Positions 1 to 6,118 of a stretch of DNA of 9,869 nt are shown here, piece by piece. The notes beneath the pieces are model-generated. The model worked only from the letters and a program-made list of their open reading frames with translations. It had not been told where the DNA came from and made no database searches. A program made the translations under genes and the position numbers. The DNA comes from Emcibacteraceae bacterium (GTDB lineage Bacteria > Pseudomonadota > Alphaproteobacteria > Sphingomonadales > Emcibacteraceae): contig JAESUD010000016.1 in NCBI GenBank assembly GCA_016763335.1, forward strand, positions 1 through 9,869. Reading direction: 5' to 3'. Position 1 is the first letter of the stretch, and each line of letters starts with the position of its first letter.

Positions 1-480
1 AAGTCCGTGATTAATACCTTCGACTTTACCAGCTTCCATTGGGCCGCCGGATACGAAAACGGTCGGGATGTTAAGGCGAAGTGACGCCATTAACATGCCC
101 GGTGTGATTTTGTCGCAGTTGGAAATGCAAACCATGGCATCGGCGCAGTGGGCGTTTACCATATATTCGACACTATCGGCGATGATCTCGCGGCTTGGCA
201 GGGAATAAAGCATGCCGTCATGGCCCATTGCAATGCCGTCATCAACGGCGATTGTGTTAAGTTCTTTGGCTATGCCGCCGTGTTTTTCAATTTCGCGAGC
301 AACCATCTGACCAAGGTCTTTTAAATGCACATGGCCGGGCACGAATTGGGTAAAGCTGTTAACAACTGCTATGATCGGTTTTCCAAAATCTTTATCGGTG
401 ACACCGGTCGCACGCCATAAGGCCCTTGCGCCAGCCATATTACGGCCATGGGTAGATGTTTTGGAACGAAGTACAGGCAT
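1..480 (-). CDS. ilvD: Dihydroxy-acid dehydratase, N-terminal 160 residues (gene runs off the left edge)
   Basis: Catalyses dehydration of 2,3-dihydroxyisovalerate and 2,3-dihydroxy-3-methylvalerate to the 2-keto acids in valine and isoleucine synthesis; a cytoplasmic Fe-S enzyme. The visible protein starts at the ATG at 480 and stays open to base 1. It follows the E. coli-type long IlvD closely: [17 protein letters not shown] near residues 10-26, [12 protein letters not shown] at 41-52, VDDGIAMGH at 79-87 with the metal-binding Asp81, LYSLPSRE at 91-98, and [12 protein letters not shown] at 118-129 with the cluster ligand Cys122 and the Lys124 that is carbamylated in the family. SGGPMEAGK at 144-152 is the last conserved stretch before the edge. 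About three quarters of the usual roughly 610-residue protein is missing only because of the window boundary. It diverges from the threonine aldolase gene; both enzymes belong to amino acid metabolism, but nothing shows shared control. Identification is very secure. Confidence 0.97.
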   Translation of the reverse strand, partial: MPVLRSKTSTHGRNMAGARALWRATGVTDKDFGKPIIAVVNSFTQFVPGHVHLKDLGQMVAREIEKHGGIAKELNTIAVDDGIAMGHDGMLYSLPSREIIADSVEYMVNAHCADAMVCISNCDKITPGMLMASLRLNIPTVFVSGGPMEAGKVEGINHGL

Positions 481-492
481 ATTGATACTTTC

Positions 493-521
493 TTGGCAAT
501 CTTTGATGAAATGTCTGTAAT
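493..521 (+). promoter_or_regulatory. Sigma-70-like promoter candidate for the threonine aldolase gene
   Basis: TTGGCA (493-498, 5/6 to the -35 consensus) and TGTAAT (516-521, 5/6 to the -10) are separated by exactly 17 bases. Transcription would start near 528 and leave a leader of about 50 bases before the ATG at 579. It sits in the 98-base gap between the divergent ilvD and aldolase genes. Seen in sequence only; no upstream regulator site was recognised. Confidence 0.45.
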
Positions 522-548
522 AAATATCAGTTTTATGTCATTTGTCGA
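519..548 (-). promoter_or_regulatory. Weak promoter candidate for ilvD
   Basis: On the minus strand TCGACA (548 to 543) lies 18 bases before TTTATT (524 to 519), giving 5/6 and 4/6 matches to the -35 and -10 consensus. Its -10 overlaps that of the plus-strand candidate for the aldolase gene, so the two could compete. Spacing and the -10 are imperfect; this is a guess from consensus only. Confidence 0.22.
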
Positions 549-565
549 TACATAAGTGATGAAAT

Positions 566-574
566 AAGGGAGGA
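566..574 (+). promoter_or_regulatory. Strong ribosome binding site for the threonine aldolase gene
   Basis: AAGGGAGGA ends four bases before the ATG at 579. It contains a near-perfect anti-16S match (GGAGG) and fixes this ATG as the start; it is the best Shine-Dalgarno sequence in the window. Confidence 0.75.
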
Positions 575-578
575 CTTT

Positions 579-1601
579 ATGCGTAGTGACAATAATTCCG
601 GTGTATCGCCGGAGATATTAAAAGCCATCATGGATGAAAATGCTGGTGATGCGGTGGCATATGGTGGTGATAATGTTACAGAAGCGTCGCAGAAAAAGCT
701 GAGAGAAGTTTTTGAAAATAAGACTTTAAAATCTTATAACCTTATTTCAGGAACCGCGGCAAACTCGCTTATCATTGCTACGCTATCCCCAACATTTGGT
801 GCTATTTTTTGTCATCAGGACAGCCATGTTTACGGCGATGAATGTGGGGCAAATGAATTTCAGACGGGTGGTGCAAAACTTGTGCCGCTTAAAGGACATA
901 ACGGAAAAATCACCACAGGCGAACTCGAAGAAGCCATTGGCCGGTTTATCATTGGTGAAGCGCATCATAGTCAGCCGTCAATGCTGAGCATCGCTCAAAC
1001 CACGGAAGCTGGTACCGTTTATACACCAGATGAAATTCACGCTTTATCATCGGTTTTAAAAAAGCATAATTTAAAACTTCATATGGACGGGGCACGTTTT
1101 GCCAATGCAATTGCTAAAATAGGCTGTAGTCCGGCTGAGATGACATGGCAGGCGGGTGTTGACGCGCTTTCATTTGGTACAACAAAGAATGGCACGCTTG
1201 GGGCTGAGGCGGCGATTTTCTTTAATGATACAGAAGATGGCAGTTTTATTTACCGCCGTATGCGAAGTGGGCATTTGGTGTCAAAGATGCGCTTTATTTC
1301 AGCGCAGATCATTGCATATCTAGAAGAAGACTTATGGCTTAACAATGCGGCCCATGCCAACGCGATGGCCGATAAATTATATCAAGGTGTAAAGGAAGCG
1401 GATGGAATTTCGTTTTCTTTTCCAGTGCAGTCAAATGTAATGTTTGCCGTGCTTGAAAAGGAACTGCACGAGAAATTATGGCAGGCCGGGTTTCGTTTTT
1501 ATACCAGAAATGTAGCAGGGGTCAGCAGCACAAGATTGGTAACGTCATTTAATACAGATATATCATCAATAGAAAAATTTATTAATATCGTACAAAATTA
1601 A
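579..1601 (+). CDS. Low-specificity L-threonine aldolase (PLP fold type I)
   Basis: Likely cleaves L-threonine or L-allo-threonine to glycine and acetaldehyde in the cytoplasm, feeding glycine and one-carbon metabolism. The 340 residues span the whole family length. RSDNNSGVSPEI at 2-13 is the usual N-terminus, and SGTAAN at 57-62 is the phosphate-binding turn. DSHVYGDECGA at 81-91 carries the His83 expected to stack on the cofactor. HMDGARFANA at 168-177 supplies Asp170, which pairs with the pyridine nitrogen, and SFGTTKNG at 198-205 supplies Lys203, the Schiff-base lysine. The start is fixed by a strong ribosome binding site. The gene stands alone, divergent from ilvD. Some close relatives of LtaE act better on phenylserine or other beta-hydroxy amino acids, so exact substrate preference cannot be read here; the family call (beta-eliminating lyase/threonine aldolase) is firm. 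Confidence 0.93.
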   Translation: MRSDNNSGVSPEILKAIMDENAGDAVAYGGDNVTEASQKKLREVFENKTLKSYNLISGTAANSLIIATLSPTFGAIFCHQDSHVYGDECGANEFQTGGAKLVPLKGHNGKITTGELEEAIGRFIIGEAHHSQPSMLSIAQTTEAGTVYTPDEIHALSSVLKKHNLKLHMDGARFANAIAKIGCSPAEMTWQAGVDALSFGTTKNGTLGAEAAIFFNDTEDGSFIYRRMRSGHLVSKMRFISAQIIAYLEEDLWLNNAAHANAMADKLYQGVKEADGISFSFPVQSNVMFAVLEKELHEKLWQAGFRFYTRNVAGVSSTRLVTSFNTDISSIEKFINIVQN

Positions 1602-1612
1602 ATTCTAAGCCA

Positions 1613-1641
1613 TTGATATAAACTATTTTTTAATATTTTAT
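1613..1641 (+). promoter_or_regulatory. Possible promoter for the small lipoprotein gene
   Basis: TTGATA (1613-1618, 5/6) is followed after 17 bases by TTTTAT (1636-1641, 4/6) in the AT-rich 57-base gap after the aldolase gene. There is no terminator hairpin in this gap, so readthrough from the aldolase gene is also possible. AT-rich sequence makes chance matches common. Confidence 0.3.
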
Positions 1642-1658
1642 ATGTTATCCATCAAACT

Positions 1659-2030
1659 ATGATGATTAATAAAATATTTAATATATTCGTTGTTCTTCTT
1701 GCCGTGCTTTTTCTAACGGGATGCGACAGCATGCAGGAACAACACAAAAAAACACTTGAAGAAAAGCTTTTTGAAGATTTTAGGTTTTCTGAAAAATCTG
1801 TTCGTGCGCGGGTTGACTTAATTGTCGCTGCCAGTAAACAGAAGAATTATATTCTTGCCATGAACCAACTAGGAATATTGTCGGCAACACAGATTAATAA
1901 TTCTGCGCAAGCCCGGTCAATAAAATTATTGATGGTTCAATTACGTTTCAGTATGGAAGAGCAAGATTTGGCCGCAAGGATGGTTATGATGGATAAAACC
2001 AACATAGCCTCTAAGCTTGTCGAACAATAA
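1659..2030 (+). CDS. Small putative lipoprotein of unknown function
   Basis: I do not recognise a named family. The 123 residues begin with a type II signal peptide: a basic tip (Lys5), a hydrophobic core of residues 9-19 and the lipobox LTGC with Cys22 as the predicted lipidated residue. The next residue is Asp23; in E. coli an Asp at +2 keeps lipoproteins at the inner membrane, though the rule is not certain in alphaproteobacteria. The mature part is polar and predicted helical: a charged stretch (about 24-45), then VRARVDLIVAASKQKNY and a second helix beginning AMNQLGIL, a Tyr/Ala/Leu spacing resembling a single helical-hairpin (TPR-like) unit. Two adjacent ATG codons (1659 and 1662) could each start it, and no good Shine-Dalgarno is visible. 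It lies between the aldolase gene and a small membrane protein gene. A role in the envelope is inferred only from the signal peptide. Confidence 0.75.
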   Translation: MMINKIFNIFVVLLAVLFLTGCDSMQEQHKKTLEEKLFEDFRFSEKSVRARVDLIVAASKQKNYILAMNQLGILSATQINNSAQARSIKLLMVQLRFSMEEQDLAARMVMMDKTNIASKLVEQ

Positions 2031-2061
2031 GGCGTACTTTAAACCTCTTTTCACTAAAACA

Positions 2062-2091
2062 TTGACAGAACCCATAAAAATAACCCAATAT
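2062..2091 (+). promoter_or_regulatory. Possible promoter for the DUF6460-like gene
   Basis: A perfect -35 box TTGACA stands at 2062-2067. The matching -10 is poor: CAATAT at 2086-2091 with 18-base spacing matches 3/6. The site falls in the 96-base gap before the ATG at 2127, at a sensible distance. The call rests almost entirely on the -35. Confidence 0.3.
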
Positions 2092-2126
2092 CTTGAAATT
2101 AAAGCTCGTTTTAATGGGAATGGTGA

Positions 2127-2390
2127 ATGGATAAAACTACATCCAGTTTAATTTGGAAGCTCGTTATTGCCTCACTTTGTGTGGGGCTTGTTCTAAGCTT
2201 TTTCAATATTGATCCAGTTGAACTGATCAATGATGTTCCAGAAACTTTTGGGAAAATTCTCGGGGTTATTCTCGATATTGTTGATTGGGCAGGTAAATAT
2301 ATTCTGCTCGGTGCGATTATCGTCATTCCTATTTGGCTAATATTTAACATCAGAACGATCTTTAATAAATTCTTTAAAAAGAATAAATAA
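2127..2390 (+). CDS. Small two-helix membrane protein, DUF6460-like
   Basis: The 87 residues contain two hydrophobic segments: about 8-26 (LIWKLVIASLCVGLVLSFF) and about 58-75 (YILLGAIIVIPIWLIFNI). They are joined by an amphipathic linker and followed by a strongly basic tail (KKFF region, 76-87). From memory of the family, the pattern of KLVIASLCVGLVLS, then a short turn ending IDP, then a linker and LLGAIIVIPIWL matches the alphaproteobacterial DUF6460 proteins, whose function is unknown. The basic tail suggests a cytoplasmic C-terminus. The ATG at 2127 has only a weak GGGA upstream. A hairpin terminator overlaps its stop codon, so it ends its transcript here. Coding is supported by the clear membrane pattern; the opposite-strand reading frame over 2111-2425 is a shadow. 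Confidence 0.78.
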   Translation: MDKTTSSLIWKLVIASLCVGLVLSFFNIDPVELINDVPETFGKILGVILDIVDWAGKYILLGAIIVIPIWLIFNIRTIFNKFFKKNK

Positions 2391-2414
2391 TACCTGTTCA
2401 GAGGTATTGTTTTT
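2389..2414 (+). terminator. Intrinsic terminator overlapping the stop codon of the DUF6460-like gene
   Basis: AATACCT (2389-2395) pairs perfectly with AGGTATT (2402-2408) around a 6-base loop, followed by G and then five T (2410-2414). The stem begins inside the TAA stop codon (2388-2390). The stem has only two G-C pairs, so efficiency may be modest. Confidence 0.65.
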
Positions 2415-2452
2415 AAAGGCTTCAATAAGGACGCATCAAAATAAAGGGTATA

Positions 2453-2992
2453 ATGATGTCATTAAAAAATACGGATAATTCATATGGTTGGGTCGCAAAG
2501 ACCTTTCACTGGGGAATGTTAATAATTATATTTGGCCAGTTTTGGCTTGGTGGTAATTTCAAGAATGAAGAATATCAAGGCATGGGACTTGGTGGATACC
2601 ATTTTTCAATTGGTGTACTTATTCTAATTCTTATGATTGTACGGTTTATTTGGCGGGCGAAAAACCCGGTTCCGGAATTACCGGAAGGAACAGGTAAGCT
2701 TCAGGCTATCGGTGCCCACGGATTGCATATATTATTTTATATACTGCTTATCGCATTGCCAATTGCTGGTATTGCAATTGTTCAGTCAAAAGGTGGTTCA
2801 GTTTCCATGTTTGGACTGTTTACAGTACCAACGGTTCTTGCAAAGGCAGAAACATCCGCAGAGCTCGCCTCAACACTGCACGGTATATTTGCCAAATCAA
2901 CATTTTTTGCAGTATTGTTGCATTTCGGAATGGCAATGTTCCATAATTTTGTTAAGAAAGATAATGTGCTTAGACGCATGCTTCCTTGGTAA
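2453..2992 (+). CDS. Cytochrome b561-family membrane dihaem protein (CybB-like)
   Basis: Inner-membrane b-type cytochrome expected to pass electrons between the quinone pool and a partner; some relatives are superoxide:ubiquinone oxidoreductases. The 179 residues fit the bacterial CybB size and show four hydrophobic segments (about 18-33, 50-66, 90-110, 148-167). Candidate haem-ligand histidines lie in the expected places: His19 in KTFHWG, His50 in GYHFSIG, His143 in TLHGIF, and His157/His164 in LLHFGMAMFH; further His at 89 and 92. The N-terminal YGWVAKTFHW and the C-terminal FHNFV with a basic tail are typical. Two ATGs (2453, 2456) are possible; AAAGGG at 2443-2448 is better spaced for the second, removing one residue. 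No oxidoreductase partner gene is adjacent, so the electron donor and acceptor are unknown. Confidence 0.92.
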   Translation: MMSLKNTDNSYGWVAKTFHWGMLIIIFGQFWLGGNFKNEEYQGMGLGGYHFSIGVLILILMIVRFIWRAKNPVPELPEGTGKLQAIGAHGLHILFYILLIALPIAGIAIVQSKGGSVSMFGLFTVPTVLAKAETSAELASTLHGIFAKSTFFAVLLHFGMAMFHNFVKKDNVLRRMLPW

Positions 2993-3017
2993 AAGGCTAA
3001 GTAATTTTTTATTAAGG

Positions 3018-3044
3018 CGGGGTCATTTTTGATCCCGTTTTTTT
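3018..3044 (+). terminator. Intrinsic terminator after cytochrome b561
   Basis: CGGGGTCA (3018-3025) pairs with TGATCCCG (3030-3037) over 8 base pairs with one G-T wobble and a TTTT loop, then seven T (3038-3044). The T tract overlaps the last bases of the convergent MATE gene, whose stop codon is 3045-3043. In the minus direction the stem is not followed by a direct T run, so it probably serves only the plus strand. Confidence 0.88.
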
Positions 3045-4401
3045 ATGTGCTACGTAATTTATTGAGGGTGCCTTTTATCCAGATATAGGCGACTACACCG
3101 GCTATAGCATTAGAAATACTGATGAAAATGAAGGCTGTTTCAAGGTCGTAATATTGTGATGCAAAATAAAATAGGGGTAGCTGTAGGAAAAACACTCTTA
3201 ATGTTGATATGACAACGCCGGGCATGGGGTTACCCATACTGTTGAATATGGCATTGACGCTCATAACAAGGCCGTATAATCCGTAGGAAATCGGCACTAC
3301 ATATAAATAAGAAGTGGCGAGAGAAACAATAGCTTCTTCTTCGCGGAATAATTTAACGATAAAGGGGGCAAGTCCCCAAAGAATAATGGCACTTAAGGCA
3401 CCCCAAATTAAGCAAAACAGGGTGATTTTTTTAATGCATTCATCAATTCTTTCGAATTTTTTTGCACCTAAATTTTGGCCGATAAATGGCCCGACAACGG
3501 CGGATGCTGTGAAAAATAACACCAATGATAATGTTTCGACGGTTGTTGCTATATGCGTGGCAGCAACCGCATCTGTACCATATCTTGCCACGATCGCAAT
3601 TGTGATTGCTGCGACAATCGGAATGATCATATTTGTCCCGGTCGCCGGAATTCCCACATGCATTATTCTTTTGATGGTATTGCCAAAAGTGCTAATGGTT
3701 TCTTTGCTGAAACAAATAATATGATACCTATAATAAAGCGAATATGAAATTATCGCAAAGCTAATAAACCGGGTGATGAGTGATGCCCAGGCGGCCCCGG
3801 CAAAACCAAGTTCAGGAAAGCCGTATAATCCAAAAATAAGAAGTGGGTCGAGTATGGCATTGGCTACAGCAGATACAAGCATCAAATTACCTTGAAGTTT
3901 GGTATCTCCCAGGGCGCGCATTATCGCCCCCCCGATCATTGGTAAAACAATAAATAATGTGGAAAAATACCAAATTATTACATATTCTTTGATGAAAACC
4001 AGAACGCGTTCATTTGCCCCGAGCATCCTAAATAATGGGTCAATGGTCAGGAGCCCGACGACGGTAATAAATATTGAAAGGATAAATGTCAGGATGAGGG
4101 TATTGGTGGCCAGTCTTTTAATGTCTTCATGGTCGCCGTTGCCGGCAACACGGGCAAGCACGGATGCGACACCGGCACTTAAACCGATAGAAAGCGATAT
4201 GACGATCATGGCAACGCGGGCTATAAAGCCCATCGCCGCCAGTTCTTCTGAGCCAAGTTTGCCGATAAAATAACTGTCAACAAATGTAAATGACATGGTG
4301 GCTGTCAAACCAATGGCCATGGGAAGTGCCATTCTTATGAGGTGTCCCTGAACGGATCCCGTGGTTAAATCTATTCTTGGCGATTTTTTTTTGGCTGACA
4401 T
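3043..4401 (-). CDS. MATE-family multidrug/toxin efflux transporter
   Basis: Polytopic inner-membrane antiporter that exports organic compounds against inward Na+ or H+. The 452 residues match the usual MATE length and hold about twelve hydrophobic segments in two related halves. Family features include FVDSYFIGKLGSEELAAMGF at 40-59, with Asp42 in the first helix where MATE pumps keep a conserved acidic position; GAIMRALGDTK in the first half; and NAILDPLLIFG followed by a GFAGAAWAS stretch. The second half has IGQNLGAKKFERI and NAIFNSMGNPMPG, the repeat counterparts. The N-terminus is short, basic and cytoplasmic. The start ATG at 4401 is preceded only by a loosely placed AGGA. It diverges from yaaA across a 178-base AT-rich gap with a palindrome that could bind a regulator. 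Substrate cannot be inferred from sequence. Confidence 0.95.
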   Translation of the reverse strand: MSAKKKSPRIDLTTGSVQGHLIRMALPMAIGLTATMSFTFVDSYFIGKLGSEELAAMGFIARVAMIVISLSIGLSAGVASVLARVAGNGDHEDIKRLATNTLILTFILSIFITVVGLLTIDPLFRMLGANERVLVFIKEYVIIWYFSTLFIVLPMIGGAIMRALGDTKLQGNLMLVSAVANAILDPLLIFGLYGFPELGFAGAAWASLITRFISFAIISYSLYYRYHIICFSKETISTFGNTIKRIMHVGIPATGTNMIIPIVAAITIAIVARYGTDAVAATHIATTVETLSLVLFFTASAVVGPFIGQNLGAKKFERIDECIKKITLFCLIWGALSAIILWGLAPFIVKLFREEEAIVSLATSYLYVVPISYGLYGLVMSVNAIFNSMGNPMPGVVISTLRVFFLQLPLFYFASQYYDLETAFIFISISNAIAGVVAYIWIKGTLNKLRST

Positions 4402-4450
4402 TTTATACGAGGTGTCCTGAAATACTTTAAATATTATTTTTTCTAAATGG

Positions 4451-4462
4451 GGTCAGATGACC
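4451..4462. repeat. Short palindrome, possible operator upstream of the MATE gene
   Basis: GGTCA-GA-TGACC is a perfect 5-base dyad with a 2-base centre. It lies 50 bases upstream of the MATE start and just downstream (minus strand) of a TTGACT at 4472-4467 that could serve as a -35 box, although no good -10 follows. Position and symmetry suit a regulator site, but no regulator gene is nearby and a 10-base dyad can arise by chance. Confidence 0.3.
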
Positions 4463-4507
4463 GTGAAGTCAATAGGGTGTTTGATATATTAAATTATACT
4501 GTAAAAA

Positions 4508-4549
4508 TAAAAGGAGTATGCTATTTGTATATTAAATTTGATCCTTTTA
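4508..4549. repeat. Inverted repeat in the yaaA upstream region
   Basis: TAAAAGGA (4508-4515) is the exact reverse complement of TCCTTTTA (4542-4549), with 26 AT-rich bases between. It ends 30 bases before the yaaA start. It could be a protein-binding dyad or a leader hairpin; there is no T tract to make it a terminator. Within this gap (4402-4579) I see no convincing paired -35/-10 for yaaA, only isolated -10-like words such as TATACT at 4495-4500. Confidence 0.3.
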
Positions 4550-4579
4550 GAAGAGTTATAAACAGGGAAGTAAATTATT

Positions 4580-5353
4580 ATGATTGTTGTTGTCTCGCCA
4601 GCCAAGAAACTTGATTTTTCCAGTGACGGAGTGAAGCCAAATTTTTCGGTTCCGGATTACCTTGAACAAAGTGAAATTTTAATTAAGCAGGCCCGTAAAA
4701 TGAGCAGGCAGCAAATTGCCAGTTTAATGAAACTTAGCGATAAACTTGCTGATCTTAATTATGAACGTTACCGCGATTTTAAGTTGCCGTTTACCCTGAC
4801 CAATTCCCGCCAAGCCGTGCGGGCCTTTAAAGGTGATACCTATGTGGGCTTAGATGCGGAGACACTTTCCGATGATGATTTGAAATTCGCACAGGGCCAT
4901 TTTAGAATTTTATCGGGGTTATACGGATTACTGCGTCCGCTTGATTTGATACAGGCTTACAGGCTCGAAATGGGCTGTCGTCTTGAAATTCCAAATAAAA
5001 GAAACTTGTATGATTTTTGGGGTGATCAATTAACGGATGGCCTTAATAAATTATTACAAGAGCAAAAAACCGATATAGTCATCAATTGCGCATCAAATGA
5101 ATATTTTAAATCAATTAAAGAAAAAGAGTTAAATGGCAGGGTCATTACACCCGTGTTTAAAATCGTAAAAGACGGCGTGACTAAAAGCCCCGGTATGATG
5201 GTCAAGCGTGCCAGAGGGCAAATGAGCCGCTATATCATTCAACACAAAATCGAAAATGTTGAAGATTTGAAAAAATTCAATACCGATGGCTATAAATATA
5301 TGCCGACCCTGTCGAATGATGAAACAATGGAATTTCATAGAATTGTGGAATAA
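4580..5353 (+). CDS. yaaA: Peroxide stress protein YaaA (UPF0246/DUF328)
   Basis: In E. coli YaaA is induced by OxyR and lowers free intracellular iron during hydrogen peroxide stress, limiting Fenton damage; it also binds DNA in vitro. The 257 residues align end to end with E. coli YaaA (258). Matching stretches are VSPAKKLDF at 5-13, LMKLSDKLADLN at 49-60, RQAVRAFKGDTYVGL at 77-91, ILSGLYGLLRPLDL at 110-123, YRLEMGCRLE at 127-136, FWGDQLT at 146-152, the INCASNEYFKSIK segment at 168-180, and the basic KRARGQMSRYII at 209-220. The ATG follows AGGGAAG with 9-11 bases of spacing. A GTG-started TauE-type gene begins six bases after the stop, implying co-transcription. OxyR control is known for E. 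coli only; no OxyR site was recognised here. Confidence 0.96.
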   Translation: MIVVVSPAKKLDFSSDGVKPNFSVPDYLEQSEILIKQARKMSRQQIASLMKLSDKLADLNYERYRDFKLPFTLTNSRQAVRAFKGDTYVGLDAETLSDDDLKFAQGHFRILSGLYGLLRPLDLIQAYRLEMGCRLEIPNKRNLYDFWGDQLTDGLNKLLQEQKTDIVINCASNEYFKSIKEKELNGRVITPVFKIVKDGVTKSPGMMVKRARGQMSRYIIQHKIENVEDLKKFNTDGYKYMPTLSNDETMEFHRIVE

Positions 5354-5359
5354 TCCCCT

Positions 5360-6118
5360 GTGATTGAAAGCCCTTTATTTTACGCTGTTGCCGCCGTTGC
5401 CGTATTAATCGTTGGTATTTCCAAGGGCGGGTTTGTTGGCGGGTTCGGTATGATTGCTGTGCCGATGATGGCAATGCTTATTGATCCGAGGCAGGCTGCG
5501 GCAATAATGCTTCCAATACTTTGTGTGATGGATTTATTTGCCGTTAAAATATTTTGGGGTAAATGGGATAAAGCTGCGCTGATTAGCGTTATACCCGGGG
5601 CAATCATTGGGATAATTTTCGGCACACTGACATTTAAATTATTAAATGCTGATATGATCCGCATTATTGTTGGCGCGTTGACTGTGCTTTTTGTGTTGCA
5701 ATATTACTTCATAGAACGGCGCAGGAAATCCGCACCCGGTCTTGATTATAATATGGCAAAAGGTGGCATTTGCGGTGCGCTTAGCGGCTTTACCAGTTTT
5801 ATCGCCCATGCGGGCGGTGGCCCGCTCTCTATGTATTTATTTCCGCTTAAGCTTGATAAGACAAAGTTGCTCGCCACATCGGTTATGTTTTTTATGACTG
5901 TGAATTATGTGAAGCTTATCCCTTATGCGTGGCTCGGCCAGCTTTCAAGCGAGAATTTGATGACATCTTTAGTTCTGCTTCCGCTTGCGCCTATTGGTAT
6001 AAAACTTGGTGTATGGATGCACCACAAAATATCCAATGATATCTTTTACATCATTTGTTATGTAGCTTTATTTTTTACCGGGCTTAAGTTAATTTATGAA
6101 GGCGTTACCAACCTTTAA
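5360..6118 (+). CDS. TauE/SafE-family membrane anion exporter (sulfite exporter family)
   Basis: Family members move sulfite, sulfoacetate or other small organosulfur and organic anions across the inner membrane. The 252 residues hold about eight hydrophobic segments in two halves. Each half starts with the family glycine-rich element: GISKGGFVGGFGMIAVP at 19-35 and GALSGFTSFIAHAGGGP at 139-155; FPLKLDKTKLLATSVMFF follows in the second half. The start is GTG at 5360. It is preferred because it gives a complete first helix, lies six bases after the yaaA stop and has GGAA (5347-5350) at suitable distance; the next in-frame ATG (residue 31) would cut off the first glycine motif. Substrate is not predictable, as no taurine, sulfite or sulfoacetate catabolic gene is nearby. 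The stop codon interlocks with that of the convergent EipA-like gene and no terminator separates them. Confidence 0.9.
   Translation: MIESPLFYAVAAVAVLIVGISKGGFVGGFGMIAVPMMAMLIDPRQAAAIMLPILCVMDLFAVKIFWGKWDKAALISVIPGAIIGIIFGTLTFKLLNADMIRIIVGALTVLFVLQYYFIERRRKSAPGLDYNMAKGGICGALSGFTSFIAHAGGGPLSMYLFPLKLDKTKLLATSVMFFMTVNYVKLIPYAWLGQLSSENLMTSLVLLPLAPIGIKLGVWMHHKISNDIFYIICYVALFFTGLKLIYEGVTNL

Noticed and set aside
2111..2425. 104-codon minus-strand frame opposite the DUF6460-like gene
   Set aside because: The plus-strand product has the expected two-helix family pattern and a terminator at its end; the minus-strand product lacks a comparable pattern.
2449..2454. Perfect TATAAT just before the cytochrome b561 gene
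   Set aside because: It overlaps the start codon and would place transcription inside the coding region; there is no -35 at 16-18 bases upstream.
2637..3032. 131-codon frame overlapping the cytochrome b561 gene on the same strand
   Set aside because: Its product is Cys/Gln/Phe-rich and low in order, and the b561 frame carries the conserved histidines and membrane segments.
3314..3724. 136-codon plus-strand open frame opposite the MATE gene
   Set aside because: Antisense to a membrane-transporter gene; its hydrophobic look mirrors the transporter codons and there is no ribosome binding site or family motif.
4518..4535. Ribosome-site-like AGGAG followed by an ATG and five codons upstream of yaaA
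   Set aside because: Five codons with only two to three bases of spacing; no amino acid pattern suggesting a leader peptide.
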